Below are positions 35,844 through 46,024 of a stretch of 64,000 bases of DNA, piece after piece. Origin of the DNA: Closterium sp. NIES-65 (lineage: Eukaryota > Streptophyta > Zygnematophyceae > Desmidiales > Closteriaceae). Made by a program: the position numbers and the translations under genes. Within the stretch, counting starts at the first letter, position 1, and the number at the start of each line of letters is the position of its first letter. The notes beneath the pieces were generated by a model. That model searched no databases, was not told the origin of the DNA, and was given only the letters and a program-made list of their open reading frames with translations. The DNA is taken from contig CANXME010000309.1 in assembly GCA_948144175.1 (NCBI GenBank), forward strand, positions 1,116,001-1,180,000, written 5' to 3'.

Positions 35844-37310
35844 CTGCGTGGAGATTGGGAAAATGGATGGACGGGTTGGGATGATTGAAGGACGTTGATG
35901 GATGGAGGGACCAGGAATCCAAAGCAGACGCAGAAATGACATGGATGTGCAAGAAAGAACGGGATCTCATCCTCAACCCTAATCAAACCAGGTACCTAAA
36001 AGGCCATCTGATACGTTGTAAAAAGGGTGCGACACAATGCACTGGGATCGACTCCTGGGTTGAGCAAGGACAGCAGGGACTTGGTACCTGGGTTCGTGGT
36101 GGAGAGTACCCTTCCAGTGAAATGGCGTCTCCGGCCCTGCCACGACAATAAATGATGGTAAGAACTGAGCTAGCAAAAAAACAAGAAAATCCAAAGGGAG
36201 CATGTCGACAATCACTCAAATGTTCATATCTTCCTTCTGTGCCAGCAGGAGAACCATGCAGAGCTACCTCACGTCTTTATTTTGGTAGTAAGAGAGCATT
36301 AGGAGCCTATCGAAAGTGAGAAAGGGGCGCGTGTCAGCTAAAACAATGTCCCGCAAACAAAAGAAAAACGAAAAGAAAAGAGAATAAAATAAAGGGAGGG
36401 GGAAAAAAATACGAAATAGACCGAAGGCCATCTAATATGATACTGTTGAACGAGATTGAGGGTTACCGCATCCATTCGGAGGCCTTGTCAGACGCCAAAA
36501 AAAAATCGAAGCTGATCAGCTATCGGGAAGTCTTATTGGCACGATTCTGGAAATGCCACAGAATATAACTAGTACGCTACGCTAGAAAGTGCCGTCCAGC
36601 ATCAGCTCAAGTAAAAATGAAGGAAACTACTAACGCGGCTGTAACAGCGGATCAATAAAAGTATACGACGGAAGAGCGATGACTGCGCAGGTGAGGAAAG
36701 ATACTGAATACGTCAAGGAACCTAGACTAGTCAGCTATTCTGACGACATTTGGGAAATGACCACCTACACATAGTAGTTGCTGTTGGACTAGCAAGCACA
36801 TCATATCTGCCAAGCACTGTGTGCTGAGAAAAGTAGGGTTCCTGGCAACTTGAAACACTGATGAAAAATGTGCGGTGAGAAACATGTTGAGAGGAGGTGC
36901 AACCTTAGTGTTCCATTGGTCAATGCTCGTTGTGGAAACGCATGAACGATCGCCTGTGGTACTTATGGATTGTGGCGATTGCCAGATGGCCAAATCGACG
37001 GAGAAAGAGCTTCTTCTATCACTCAACTTGACATGCCTCGGAATGTGGGGTGATTCGCAACTGTAAAAGTGTTACTATTACGTACGCTAGAGTGGTAACT
37101 GATGTGGTGACACTCAAAGTGCAGTCAGTCACGTGACTGTACAAGGTCTTCGGGCAGAGAGTGTATATTGGGGGGTGCTGGAGCCTGCAGAAGGGGTACT
37201 CGTGTGTGCGAGGAAGATGCGGCTGTTCCACAACCGAAAAGGCGAAGCAGCCAAGGAAACAGCAACTGGGTTGGATGGGAGGTTGCGAAAGTTGCGGTGG
37301 TGTGATGTTG
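35844..37310. other. Region upstream of CDPK, no gene assigned
   Basis: This should hold the CDPK promoter and possibly an N-terminal exon (a candidate is GRAGDAISLEGYSPPRTQ on minus near 36090-36150, ending at a GTACC donor). The rest (36230-37310) is AT-richer with A-rich tracts and no supported gene. It ends at the chromovirus E target site (AGACT, 37311-37315). Confidence 0.5.
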
Positions 37311-37315
37311 AGACT

Positions 37316-37622
37316 TGTTACGAGTGCAATTGAGTGAACGAACGAGAATTGGGCGAAGAATATATAGCGAAACTACAGTGGTAACGGTAATGGACTGCGG
37401 TTGTCGCGCAACGGGCCTGGGACTGAGGTTGGGAAAAAATGTCGAAGCGGAGGCCCGGAGCGCGGGTTACCCGCCGAGCCGTGAGGTCGAGGTGCGAAGT
37501 GCGAAGATGGCGGGCGGATTGTCGATGCGAGGGTGGTGAGTGGTAACGGTAATGACTGTGGTGCTACAGTGAAATACGTGTTGAGCAGGGATGTGAAGTA
37601 AGGAAAAGGAATTTTCCTTATA
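37316..37622 (-). repeat. 3' LTR of chromovirus E
   Basis: 307 bp, preceded by TSD AGACT (37311-37315). A polypurine tract (minus strand AGGAGGAGGGGTAG, complement of 37623-37636) adjoins it. Relative to the other LTR it lacks 36 bp after GAACGAGAATT. Confidence 0.92.
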
Positions 37623-37639
37623 CTACCCCTCCTCCTAAG

Positions 37640-38297
37640 GAGGTCCTCCTTACGAAAGTGATGTACATCCCTGAAATTTCGGCTGCGCAGATACTCAGTG
37701 AGGACGGGGTGGTTTTCGATTCTGTCCAGGGGAACCCAGTTGTCTTCGGTGGGTGTACGGGATTTTTTCGGGGGTGATGATTGGTTCAGTTGGTGGTCTT
37801 GTCATACTGGCTGGGCGATTGCGTAGTAGTTGGCTCGTGGACGGGACGTAAGGGCAAAGCAGGCTGACGTGGAATGAGGGGCTGACGTACCAGTCAGCAG
37901 GCAGGAGGAGGTGGGCGGTGACAGGTGTAAGCATGTGGCTTATGCGAAATGGCCCGCAGTATCGGGGGCGGAGTTTCGGGGTGATGGGCAGTCGGAGGTT
38001 CTGAGTGTCAAGTAACACTAAGTCGTCGGACTGGTAAGTGACAAGTCTGCGGTGGCGGTCGGCGTTGCGTTTAGCGATGATGTTTGATTTTTTTATTGCG
38101 TCTACTGCCCGGGTACATGCTGCTTGTAATATTTCAGCGAAGTGTTGTGCTCGTGGTACTGGGTAGTCGGGATTCGGGGTCATGGGTACTATCGGGTCTT
38201 GTCCGTAGTTTAGGTAAAATGAAGACTGTTGGGCCGTGGCGGATGGCGAGTTGTTGTACGCGAATTCGATCAGTGGCAGTTGCTGTTCCCACGTGGT
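37640..38297 (-). pseudogene. Chromovirus E integrase C-terminus and truncated chromodomain
   Basis: This continues the integrase from the Copia G insertion point: TTWEQQLPLIEFAYNN, then ARTRA-like linker, NADRHRRLVTYQSDDLVLL, the GPF/Y-like RPRYCGPFRISHM and FHVSLLCPYVPS. The chromodomain is cut short. After TPEKI the sequence jumps to PTEDNWVPLDRIENHPVLTEYLRSR, so the middle (equivalent to the FLVRWKDR part of C) is deleted, about 60 bp. Confidence 0.85.
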
Positions 38298-38429
38298 TGT
38301 CAGAACTCATAGCTTACTTGTTTCTGTAGGCTATAGTGGGGTATCCCATAGGGGGTACAACCCAATTAGGGTTTCCTATTTGTACTCACTTCGTTCATAG
38401 TCATTCCACTTCTCGTTCGTACTTTCTCA
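38298..38429 (+). repeat. Copia G 5' LTR
   Basis: 132 bp, TGTCAGAACTCATAGC...GTACTTTCTCA. The hairpin GTATCCC-ATAG-GGGGTAC is at 38341-38358. By eye it is identical to 45888-46019. Confidence 0.97.
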
Positions 38430-38499
38430 TGGAATCAGAGCAGGTCCCTTCCTAGGGCCTGTTCCTAGGGCCCACCGAAGCGCGCCCCGAGGCGCGCAT

Positions 38500-39720
38500 T
38501 TTTTTTTAGCGACCCTCCGAGTCGCCCCTCCCGTCGTGCTCCCGCTTAGGCCCCTCGTCGGCCCCCGCTTAGGCCCCTCGTCGGCCCCGCTTAGGCCCCT
38601 CGTCGGCCCCTACTTAGGCCCCTCGTCGGCCCCGCGTACCCCTCGTCGGCCCCGCGTAGGCCCCACGTACCCCTCGTCGGCCCCGCGTACCCCTCGTCGG
38701 CCCCGCGTACCCCTCGTCGGCCCCGCGTAGGCCCCGCGTACCCCTCGTCGGCCCCACGTAGGCCCCGCGTAGGCCCCGCGTACCCCTCGTCGGCCCCGCG
38801 TAGGCCCCACGTACCCCTCGTCGGCCCCGCGTACCCCTCGTCGGCCCCGCGTACCCCTCGTTGGCCCCGCGTAGGCCCCGCGTACCCCTCGTCGGCCCCA
38901 CGTAGGCCCCGCGTAGGCCCCGCGTACCCCTCGTCGGCCCCGCGTAGGCCCCGCGTACCCCTCGTCGACCCCGCGTACCCCTCGTCGGCCCCGCGTAGGC
39001 CCCGCCCAGGCCCCGTCTCGGCTCCGTGTCGGCCCCGCGTAGGCTCCGTCGGCCCCGCTTAGGCCCCTCTTCGGCCCCGCGCCGGCCCCACCTACGCCCT
39101 GTCGGCCCCGAGCTGGCCCCGCTTAGGCCCGCCACCGGCCCCTGCTACAGCCCGCCGCGTCGGCCCCGCCTACAGCCCGCCGGCCCGCCTAGGCCCCACT
39201 TCGGCCCCTCGTCGGCCCCACTACAGCCCGCACCGGCCCCTGCTACAGCCCGCCACCGGCCCTGCTACAGCCGCCACCGGCCCCTACTACAGCCCGCCGC
39301 CGGCCCTGCTACAGCCCGCCACCGGCCCTGCTACAGCCGCCACCGGCCCCTGCTACAGCCCGCCACCGGCCCTGCTACAGCCCACCACCGGCCCTGCTAC
39401 AGCCGCCACCGGCCCCTGCTACAGCCCGCCGCCGGCCCTGCTACAGCCCGCCGCCGGCCCTGCTACAGCCCGCCACCGGCCCTGCTACAGCCCACCACCG
39501 GCCCTGCTGCAGCCCGCCGTGCTGCACGTGAGCAGCCCCAGCAGCCCGCGCCGCCCGTGAGCCCCTACGCCACCCGAGCCGCGCGAGACGCCCGAGCCGC
39601 CCGAGCCGCCCGAGCCGCCCGAGCCGCCCGAGCCGCCCGAGCCGCCTAAGCCACGCGAGCCACCTGAGGAGCCGTGCTGCTGTCCCTGAGCTGTGTTCCT
39701 CTACTGCTGACCTACCCGAC
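38500..39720. repeat. GC-rich tandem-repeat leader of Copia G
   Basis: From 38530 to 39050 there are about 25 irregular units on CCCCTCGTCGGCCCCGCGTA with interspersed GGCCCCACGTA units. From 39130 to 39510 units on CCGGCCCCTGCTACAGCCCG follow, and from 39580 to 39650 CGAGCCGCC units just before gag. Non-coding leader. Confidence 0.85.
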
Positions 39721-39753
39721 TCTTCCAGCCCGGTGAGACTTTCAGCTGCTGCC

Positions 39754-40827
39754 ATGGCCACCCCCAATGTTCTTACTTTTGACGCTGAGGGGAGGGCCAT
39801 TGACTTTGCCGTCTGGATTGAAGACCTGCAGCTGTACTTACTGTGTGATGCGATAGATGAGGTCTCTCTCTTTGACTTTGTCTCTGGAGCTGTCCCTGCC
39901 CCGCCTGCTGATGCTGACTCTGCCGTTCGCTCCAAGTGGGCGACCCGCGATGCTGCTGCACGTCTTGCTGTGCGTCGCCACCTCCCTTCCTCTGAGCGTG
40001 CCCACTTTAGTCAGTGCAAGACCGCTCAGACCTTGTACGACGCTGTAGTTGCACGCTACTCCTCCCCTTCCTCCGCTACCCTTAGCCGCCTCATGCTACC
40101 GTTTCTCTTCCCTGACCTCGCTTCCTTTCCCACTGTCGCTGACCTCGTTACCCACCTCCGCGCTAGTGACGCTCGCTACCGCGCTGCCCTTCCTGCTGAG
40201 TTCCGCGCCGCAAACCCTCCTCCCATGTATATCACTCTCTACTTTCTCGTCACCTGTCTTCCTGAGTCCCTTCGTGTCGTTAGGGACCAGTTTCTCTCTG
40301 TCTGTCCCACCACCCTCACTTTCGACCTCCTTGAGGAGTCCCTGCTAGCGGCTGAGAAGAGTATAGTCGCTGTAGGGGCCTCTAGGGGTGACCCTCGCAC
40401 CCCCATCTTTGAGGGGTGTTCTCCTTCCCCCCTGCTGCCCTCTGTCGCCTCTGCTGCTACGGCCGACCTCGCTGGTTTTGAGTCGGTCGGTGCGGCGTCT
40501 GCCCCCAGCGGCAGACGCCGCTCTGGCAAGGGCAAGGGGGGCAAGGGAGCGGGTGGATCTAGAGGAGGCAGTGGCGGAGGAGGTGGGGGTGGCGGGGGGA
40601 GTGGGGGTGGCGGTGGAGGTGGTGGCGGGAGTGGAGGTACTAGTGGCGGCGGTGGAGGCGGAGGTGGCGGCGGAGGTGGTAGCGGAGGAGGCGGTGGGAG
40701 CGGTGGGAGCGACGGTCCTGGTGGGGGAGGTGGCGGTGGAGACGGGGGTGGCGGTGGAGGCGGGGGTGGTGGTGGAGGCGGGGGTCGGAGTGGCTCGTCC
40801 CAGCGGAGCAGCTCTGGGGGTGGTCAG

Positions 40828-40871
<44 letters not shown>

Positions 40872-42969
40872 GCAGCAGCAGCAGCGCTCTCGCACCGTCC
40901 CCGGCCCTCAGCAGCTCCGTGAGTGGTACTTGCAGCGTCAGCGCGGTGGTGCTCTTGGTCCCTGCCCCTACGTTCTTCGCACCGGTGACCGTGCGGGGGA
41001 GAGGTGTGGAGGCGCCCACGCAGCCCGTCGCTGCTTTGGCCGCCTGACCGACGCCTGGCGTCAGCAGTTTCCGGAGGCCGCTGAGATCCCCCGCTGGGGA
41101 GAGCTGTCTAGGGCTGGAGTAGCTATTTATGATCTTGACTTTGATGCTATTCTCTCTGCTATGTATGCTGTGACTGGTAGTGATGAGGATGACTGTTACC
41201 GGTGTTTCCCGCCCGACCCGGGCATTGGTACTGCCGCGTCAGGTACTAGTGAGGCTGCTGCTCTAGGTGCCAGTGCGTCTGTGCTCTCAGGTGCTGGTGA
41301 GTCTGCCCTCTCAGGTACTGTGTCGGCTTCGGCCTCTCACACCTTCACCCTTGACTCTGGAGCGTCTCGCTCCTTCTTTAGGGACCGCACCACTCTCACG
41401 CCGCTGAGTCGGCCGGTTGCAGTGTCCCTGGCTGACCCCTCTGGGGGGCCGGTCCTGGCTCGCTTCTCCACTGTCCTCCCGTGTCCGGCGGCCCCCTCTG
41501 GCACCCTGACTGGTCTCTACCTCCCCTCGTTCTCGACGAACTTGGTGAGTGGTGCTGACCTCCACGATGCGGGTGTCCACCAATTCACCCCTGCTCGTCA
41601 GCGGGTGACCCACTGCACGGAGGAGGATACAGGTCGCCACCTGGCTACGTTTACACGTCGGCCAGGGTCGAGCCTGTACACACTGACCACTGCTTCTCCT
41701 CCAGGTGCTGAGTCTGGTAGGGTCCCTTCGTCTGGTCAGGTGTTTGCTGCAGCGTCCAAGTCTGGTCCTGAGTCTGCCCCCTGCTCGTGTCGTCGTCTGT
41801 CTCACGAGACCCTCCTCTGGCACCACCGCCTTGGCCACCCCTCTCTGCTTCGGCTCAGAGGCATGGCCTCGCGAGTCCTTGTGTCTGGTCTTCCCCGGTC
41901 TCTCCCTCCCCTTCCTCCGGGCCCTGGCCCCACCTGTGTCCCCTGTGTCGAGGGGCGCCAGCGTGCTGCCCCTCACTCCTCCCAGTTTCCTCCCACAGAG
42001 GCCCCGTTGCAGACGCTTCACATGGACGTGTGGGGCCCAGCCCGCGTCCGTGGACAGGGTCAGGAGCGCTACTTCCTGCTGGTGGTTGACGACTACTCGC
42101 GTTACACCACAGTCTTCCCCTTGCGCAGCAAGGGTGAGGTCACTGAGGTGCTGATCGACTGGATCCGCGCAGCTCGTCTCCAGCTTCGGAGGAGCTTTGG
42201 CTCTGACTTCCCTGTTTTGCGTCTGCACTCGGACAGAGGTGGAGAGTTCTCCTCCGGCCTCCTGAGTGCCTACTGTCGTGTGCGAGGCATCCGTCAGACC
42301 TTCACGCTTCCGGACTCACCGCAGCAAAATGGGATTGCTGAGCGTCGCATTGGCATGGTCATGGACGTCGCTCGTACGTCCATGATGCATGCGGCTGCTC
42401 CCCATTTTCTGTGGCCGTTTGCGGTCAGGTACGCTGCGCACCAGATCAACCTTCACCCCAGGGTCTCTCGACCGGAGACCTCCCCAGCCCTGCTGTGGAC
42501 GGGGAAGGTTGGCGATGCGTCGGCGTTCCGGGTCTGGGGATCTCGGGCGTTTGTTCGCGACCTGTCTGCGGACAAGCTGTCCCCTCGTGCTTCTCCCTGC
42601 GTCTTCCTGGGGTTCCCCCCCGACGCCCCTGGGTGGCAGTTTTACCACCCCACCTCTCGACGTGTTCTGTCCTCCCAGGACGTCACGTTCGACGAGTCGG
42701 TACCCTACTACCGCCTCTTCCCCTACCGCACTCCGTCCCTCCCCCCACCCCCGCTCTTCTTGGTACCAGGTCCCCCCCCGGTAGTCCCCCTCCCCCCTCA
42801 GGGTCCTGCCCCTTCAGGTGTGTCCCAGGTAGACGCGGTCGAGCCTGTCGAGGTCACTGGTGACTCTGGTGCTGCTGCGGGAGCTGAGCCTGGGGGTGCG
42901 GAGTCTGGGGGTGCTGAGCCTGGAGGTGCCGAGTCTGGGGGTGCTGAGCCTGGGGGTGCTGAGCCTTGA
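39754..42969 (+). CDS. Copia G polyprotein, gag-protease-integrase part
   Basis: The ATG at 39754 (MATPNVLTFDAEGRA) matches the gag start in B and F. Upstream in-frame codons have no ATG. Gag core runs over residues 1-250. A Gly-rich tract follows (about 40550-40790), then poly-Gln (CAG)n (about 40829-40885), LREWYLQRQRGG and a degenerate zinc knuckle CGGAHAARRC. Protease is LDSGASRSFF (about 41350). Pre-integrase is HHRLGHPS...CVPCVEG. The integrase core has DVWGP, DDYSRY, LHSDRGGEFSSG and DSPQQNGIAERR. A linker of GGAEP/GGAES repeats (15-bp units) follows. The frame ends at a TGA (42967-42969) inside the repeat, where GGA of the CCTGGAGGTGCT unit became TGA. The same frame continues beyond. 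Confidence 0.93.
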
Positions 42970-45690
42970 GGTGCTGTGCCTGGGGGTGCTGAGCCTGGAG
43001 GTGCCGAGTCTGGGGGTGCTGTGCCTGGGGGTGCTGGGCCTGGGGGTGCTGAGCCTGGGAGTGCCGTGCCTGGAGGTGCTGTGCCTGGGGGTGCTTCGTC
43101 TCGCCGGGAGCCACTCTCCCCACAGGAGCTGCGTGAGTGGTTTGCCGGGCGCTGGAGGCGTGCTGCTGGTGCTGGTGGTTCTTCGGCTGCAGAGGGCACT
43201 GCTGCTGCGCGCCCCGCCGGCGCTCGTACTGTGGGTGCTGGAGCTGCTGAGTCTGAGAGTTCTCCTGGAGCTGGTCCTGCTGAGGGTGTTGGCGCTGAGC
43301 CTGCCGTTGGCGGCCCGACTGACAGTGCTCCTGGTGCTGCGGCTGGAGGTTCTGGTGCTGCTGGAGGTGCTGCTGGAGTGGGTGCTCCTGCCGGGGCTGC
43401 TGGTGCTGTTCCTGCTGTTTCTAGCGTCGCCGCGCGGCCCCGACCGTACTTCGTTCCGCTCCTGGAGCAGGTTCTTGGTCTTACACCTCCTCCTCCTCCC
43501 TTAGAGGGTCCGCAGCCTGTCCGGTCACAGCCACAGCTACAGCCTGCCTCCCCTTTGCCTGCTCCTTCTCCCTACGCTGGTCCGACTGGAGGTCTTACTG
43601 AGCGTCGTGAGCCTGCGTCTCGTCCTGTGTCGCCTGTTCGTACTGAGCGCGCTAGTGGTCGCGGGTCGCGTCAGCGTCCTCCTCCTGTCCCTGGCACGCA
43701 CCGGATGTCACTGCGTCCGTCCACTGCTCCTCTGCGTGCCCCTTTGCCTTCTCCTCCTGCTTCCTCTCTTCCTGCTCTTGCCGACCCGGAGTCGGACGCT
43801 CTTCGTGCTGCCAGTCCTACTGTCACGCGTCTCCTGGCTACTGCTGTCACTGACCCCTCCTTCGAGTCGTCTGCTGCGTCTGCCCTTGTCACTGAGCTTG
43901 TCGACTTTGCTGCGCGCTGTCGTCTAGACTACGCTGCTCGTCTTGTCACTGAGTCTGAGTCCGCCTGTCCTCCGTCCGTCGGGGGTGAGTGTGCCCTTGG
44001 CACGGACGTCCTTGAGGACAGGCAGGAGGAGTTCCAGTGTCTGGCCGCCGCTTCACCTCGTCTCGCGTCTGTACTGCTAGCCCCTGAGGGAGACCCGGAT
44101 GCACCAGACATCCCGACTCCGCGCTCTTACGCGGAGGCGATAGAGGGTCCCTACTCCTCTCAGTGGCAGGCAGCTATGGATGCAGAGATGGCTTCCTGGA
44201 AGTCCACAGGCACCTACGTTGACGCTGTTCCCCCTCCTGGGGCAAACATCGTCAGTGGCATGTGGATTTTCAGGGTGAAGCGGCCGCCGGGTTCTCCGCC
44301 TGTCTTCAAGGCGCGTTACGTGGCTCGTGGCTTCAGTCAGCGGCAGGGGGTTGACTACTTTCAGACCTTCTCCCCCACCCCGAAGATGACCACTCTTCGG
44401 GTTCTGCTACACGTTGCTGCTCACCGTGACTACGAGCTGCACTCTCTCGACTTCAGCACAGCTTTCTTGCAGGGCAGCCTGCACGAGGAGATCTGGCTGC
44501 GTCGCCCACCTGGCTTCACTGGGTCTTTCCCTCCTGGTACCCAGTGGAGTCTCCGGCGTCCAGTCTACGGTCTCCGCCAGGCGCCACGTGAGTGGCACGA
44601 CACACTGAGGACTACGCTCGCGGCACTTGGGTTTGCTCCTTCCACTGCCGACCCGTCGCTGTTTCTGCGCACCGACACCTCTCTGCCGCCGTTCTACATC
44701 CTCGTGTACGTCGACGACTTGGTCTTTGCCACAGCTGACACTGCTGGACTCGCCTACGTGAAGTCCGAGCTGCAGAAGAGACACACGTGCACTGACCTGG
44801 GTGAACTGCGCAGCTACCTTGGCTTGCAGATCACCCGGGACAGAGCACGCCGCACCATTACCCTGACTCAGTCACACATGGTGCAGCAGGTCCTTCAGCG
44901 CTTCGGCTTCACGTACTCCTCGCCTCAGGCCACTCCTCTGCCTACTCGCCACTCGCTCTCAGCTCTGCCTTCGGATGAGTCCGTAGAGTCGAGTGGCCCG
45001 TTTGCAGAGCTTGTTGGCTGCCTCATGTACCTGATGACCTGCACACGACCTGACCTCGCATACCCTCTTAGCATTCTCGCACGCTTTGTTGCTCCTGGGA
45101 GACACCGACCAGAGCACATGGCTGCAGCGAAGAGGGTGTTGCGGTACTTGTGCAGTACGTCGGGCATGGGGCTAGTGCTTGGAGGGCGCAGTCCAGTGGT
45201 CCTCACTGGGCACGCAGACGCTTCTTGGGCTGACGACCAGGCTACGCAGCGGTCGTCACAGGGTTACACCTTCAGCCTTGGTTCCGGCTCTGTCTCGTGG
45301 CGGGCTACCCGCTCGTCTTCTGTTCTCGGCTCCAGTTGTGAGGCTGAGATCTACGCTGGGGCTATGGCTGCACAGGAGTTACGCTGGCTCACCTACCTGC
45401 TGACCGACCTTGGAGAGCAGCCTCGTTCTCCTCCAGTCCTGTACGTAGACAACAAGGCCATGCTGGCCTTGTGTCGAGAGCAGCGACTGGAGCACAGAAC
45501 GAAGCACATTGCTCTTCGCTACTTTCTTGCTCGTGAGCTACAGCAGCGTGGACAGCTGCGACTTGCGTACGTGGCCTCTGAGGCCAACACTGCTGATGTC
45601 TTCACCAAGGCACTTGCGCCTTGTGATCATCAGCGTTGCTGCACGCAGTTGGGTCTTGTGCCTGTATTGCCTCACTTGCTCTCCTCTTGA
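42970..45690 (+). CDS. Copia G polyprotein, reverse transcriptase-RNase H part
   Basis: This is in the same frame as 39754-42969, separated only by one TGA. It resumes with the GGAEP linker, SRREPLSPQELREWF, and a variable Pro/Ala-rich stretch. The reverse transcriptase (from about 44140) has WKSTGTYVDAVPP, FKARYVARGFSQ, DFSTAFLQGSL, VYGLRQAP and catalytic YVDDLVFA (about 44707). RNase H-like end has GHADASWADDQ, SSCEAEIYAG and YVDNKAMLAL (about 45444), with stop TGA 45688-45690. All catalytic motifs look intact. Whether it is made depends on read-through of the TGA or on help from another copy. Confidence 0.92.
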   Translation, partial: GAVPGGAEPGGAESGGAVPGGAGPGGAEPGSAVPGGAVPGGASSRREPLSPQELREWFAGRWRRAAGAGGSSAAEGTAAARPAGARTVGAGAAESESSPGAGPAEGVGAEPAVGGPTDSAPGAAAGGSGAAGGAAGVGAPAGAAGAVPAVSSVAARPRPYFVPLLEQVLGLTPPPPPLEGPQPVRSQPQLQPASPLPAPSPYAGPTGGLTERREPASRPVSPVRTERASGRGSRQRPPPVPGTHRMSLRPSTAPLRAPLPSPPASSLPALADPESDALRAASPTVTRLLATAVTDPSFESSAASALVTELVDFAARCRLDYAARLVTESESACPPSVGGECALGTDVLEDRQEEFQCLAAASPRLASVLLAPEGDPDAPDIPTPRSYAEAIEGPYSSQWQAAMDAEMASWKSTGTYVDAVPPPGANIVSGMWIFRVKRPPGSPPVFKARYVARGFSQRQGVDYFQTFSPTPKMTTLRVLLHVAAHRDYELHSLDFSTAFLQGSLHEEIWLRRPPGFTGSFPPGTQWSLRRPVYGLRQAPREWHDTLRTTLAALGFAPSTADPSLFLRTDTSLPPFYILVYVDDLVFATADTAGLAYVKSELQKRHTCTDLGELRSYLGLQITRDRARRTITLTQSHMVQQVLQRFGFTYSSPQATPLPTRHSLSALPSDESVESSGPFAELVGCLMYLMTCTRPDLAYPLSILARFVAPGRHRPEHMAAAKRVLRYLCSTSGMGLVLGGRSPVVLTGHADASWADDQATQRSSQGYTFSLGSGSVSWRATRSSSVLGSSCEAEIYAGAMAAQELRWLTYLLTDLGEQPRSPPVLYVDNKAMLALCREQRLEHRTKHIALRYFLARELQQRGQLRLAYVASEANTADVFTKALAPCDHQRCCTQLGLVPVLPHLLSS

Positions 45691-45887
45691 CCTTGCTTGT
45701 ACTTTCGCATATATATACTCTTGCTCTTGTATATCTCTATATATGATCTTGCATGTGAACTGGCCTTGTGGCCTTTGAACTTGTGCTCGGAATGCGTGGT
45801 GACTTTGTGATCCACCCTGAGCTTTGCTTTGCTTTGCTTGACCGGTCTTGTGACCCCTTGTTCTCCCCCAATTTGCCTATGGGGGTG
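45691..45887 (+). other. Copia G 3' untranslated block and polypurine tract
   Basis: This contains the AT-rich CATATATATACTC tract, GCTTTGCTTTGCTTTGCTTG repeats and the polypurine tract CCTATGGGGGTG (45877-45887) directly before the 3' LTR. It is homologous to 3158-3348 (B) and 49953-50161 (F). Confidence 0.75.
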
Positions 45888-46019
45888 TGTCAGAACTCAT
45901 AGCTTACTTGTTTCTGTAGGCTATAGTGGGGTATCCCATAGGGGGTACAACCCAATTAGGGTTTCCTATTTGTACTCACTTCGTTCATAGTCATTCCACT
46001 TCTCGTTCGTACTTTCTCA
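45888..46019 (+). repeat. Copia G 3' LTR
   Basis: 132 bp, identical by eye to the 5' LTR and followed by TSD GTGGT. Confidence 0.97.
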
Positions 46020-46024
46020 GTGGT

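Larger units (their letters stand above)
38298..46019 (+). mobile_element. Copia LTR retrotransposon G, very recent insertion
   Basis: Complete plus-strand Ty1/copia element, 7722 bp. Its two 132-bp LTRs (38298-38429, 45888-46019) appear identical, and it has perfect target duplications GTGGT (38293-38297, 46020-46024). Primer-binding site TGGAATCAGAGCAGG starts at 38430. A GC-rich repeat leader (38500-39720) precedes one gag-pol frame interrupted by a single TGA. The insertion is inside the integrase codons CDDPTT-WEQQ of chromovirus E, and the host sequence rejoins exactly when the element and one TSD are removed. It is the youngest element in the window. Confidence 0.97.

Noticed and set aside
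36875..37333. Short open frames on plus upstream of chromovirus E as O-fucosyltransferase first exons
   Set aside because: No motif, splice context or start could be supported; left as a possibility only.
39733..39753. Start of Copia G gag at 39733
   Set aside because: That codon is GTG; the ATG at 39754 matches the start in elements B and F.
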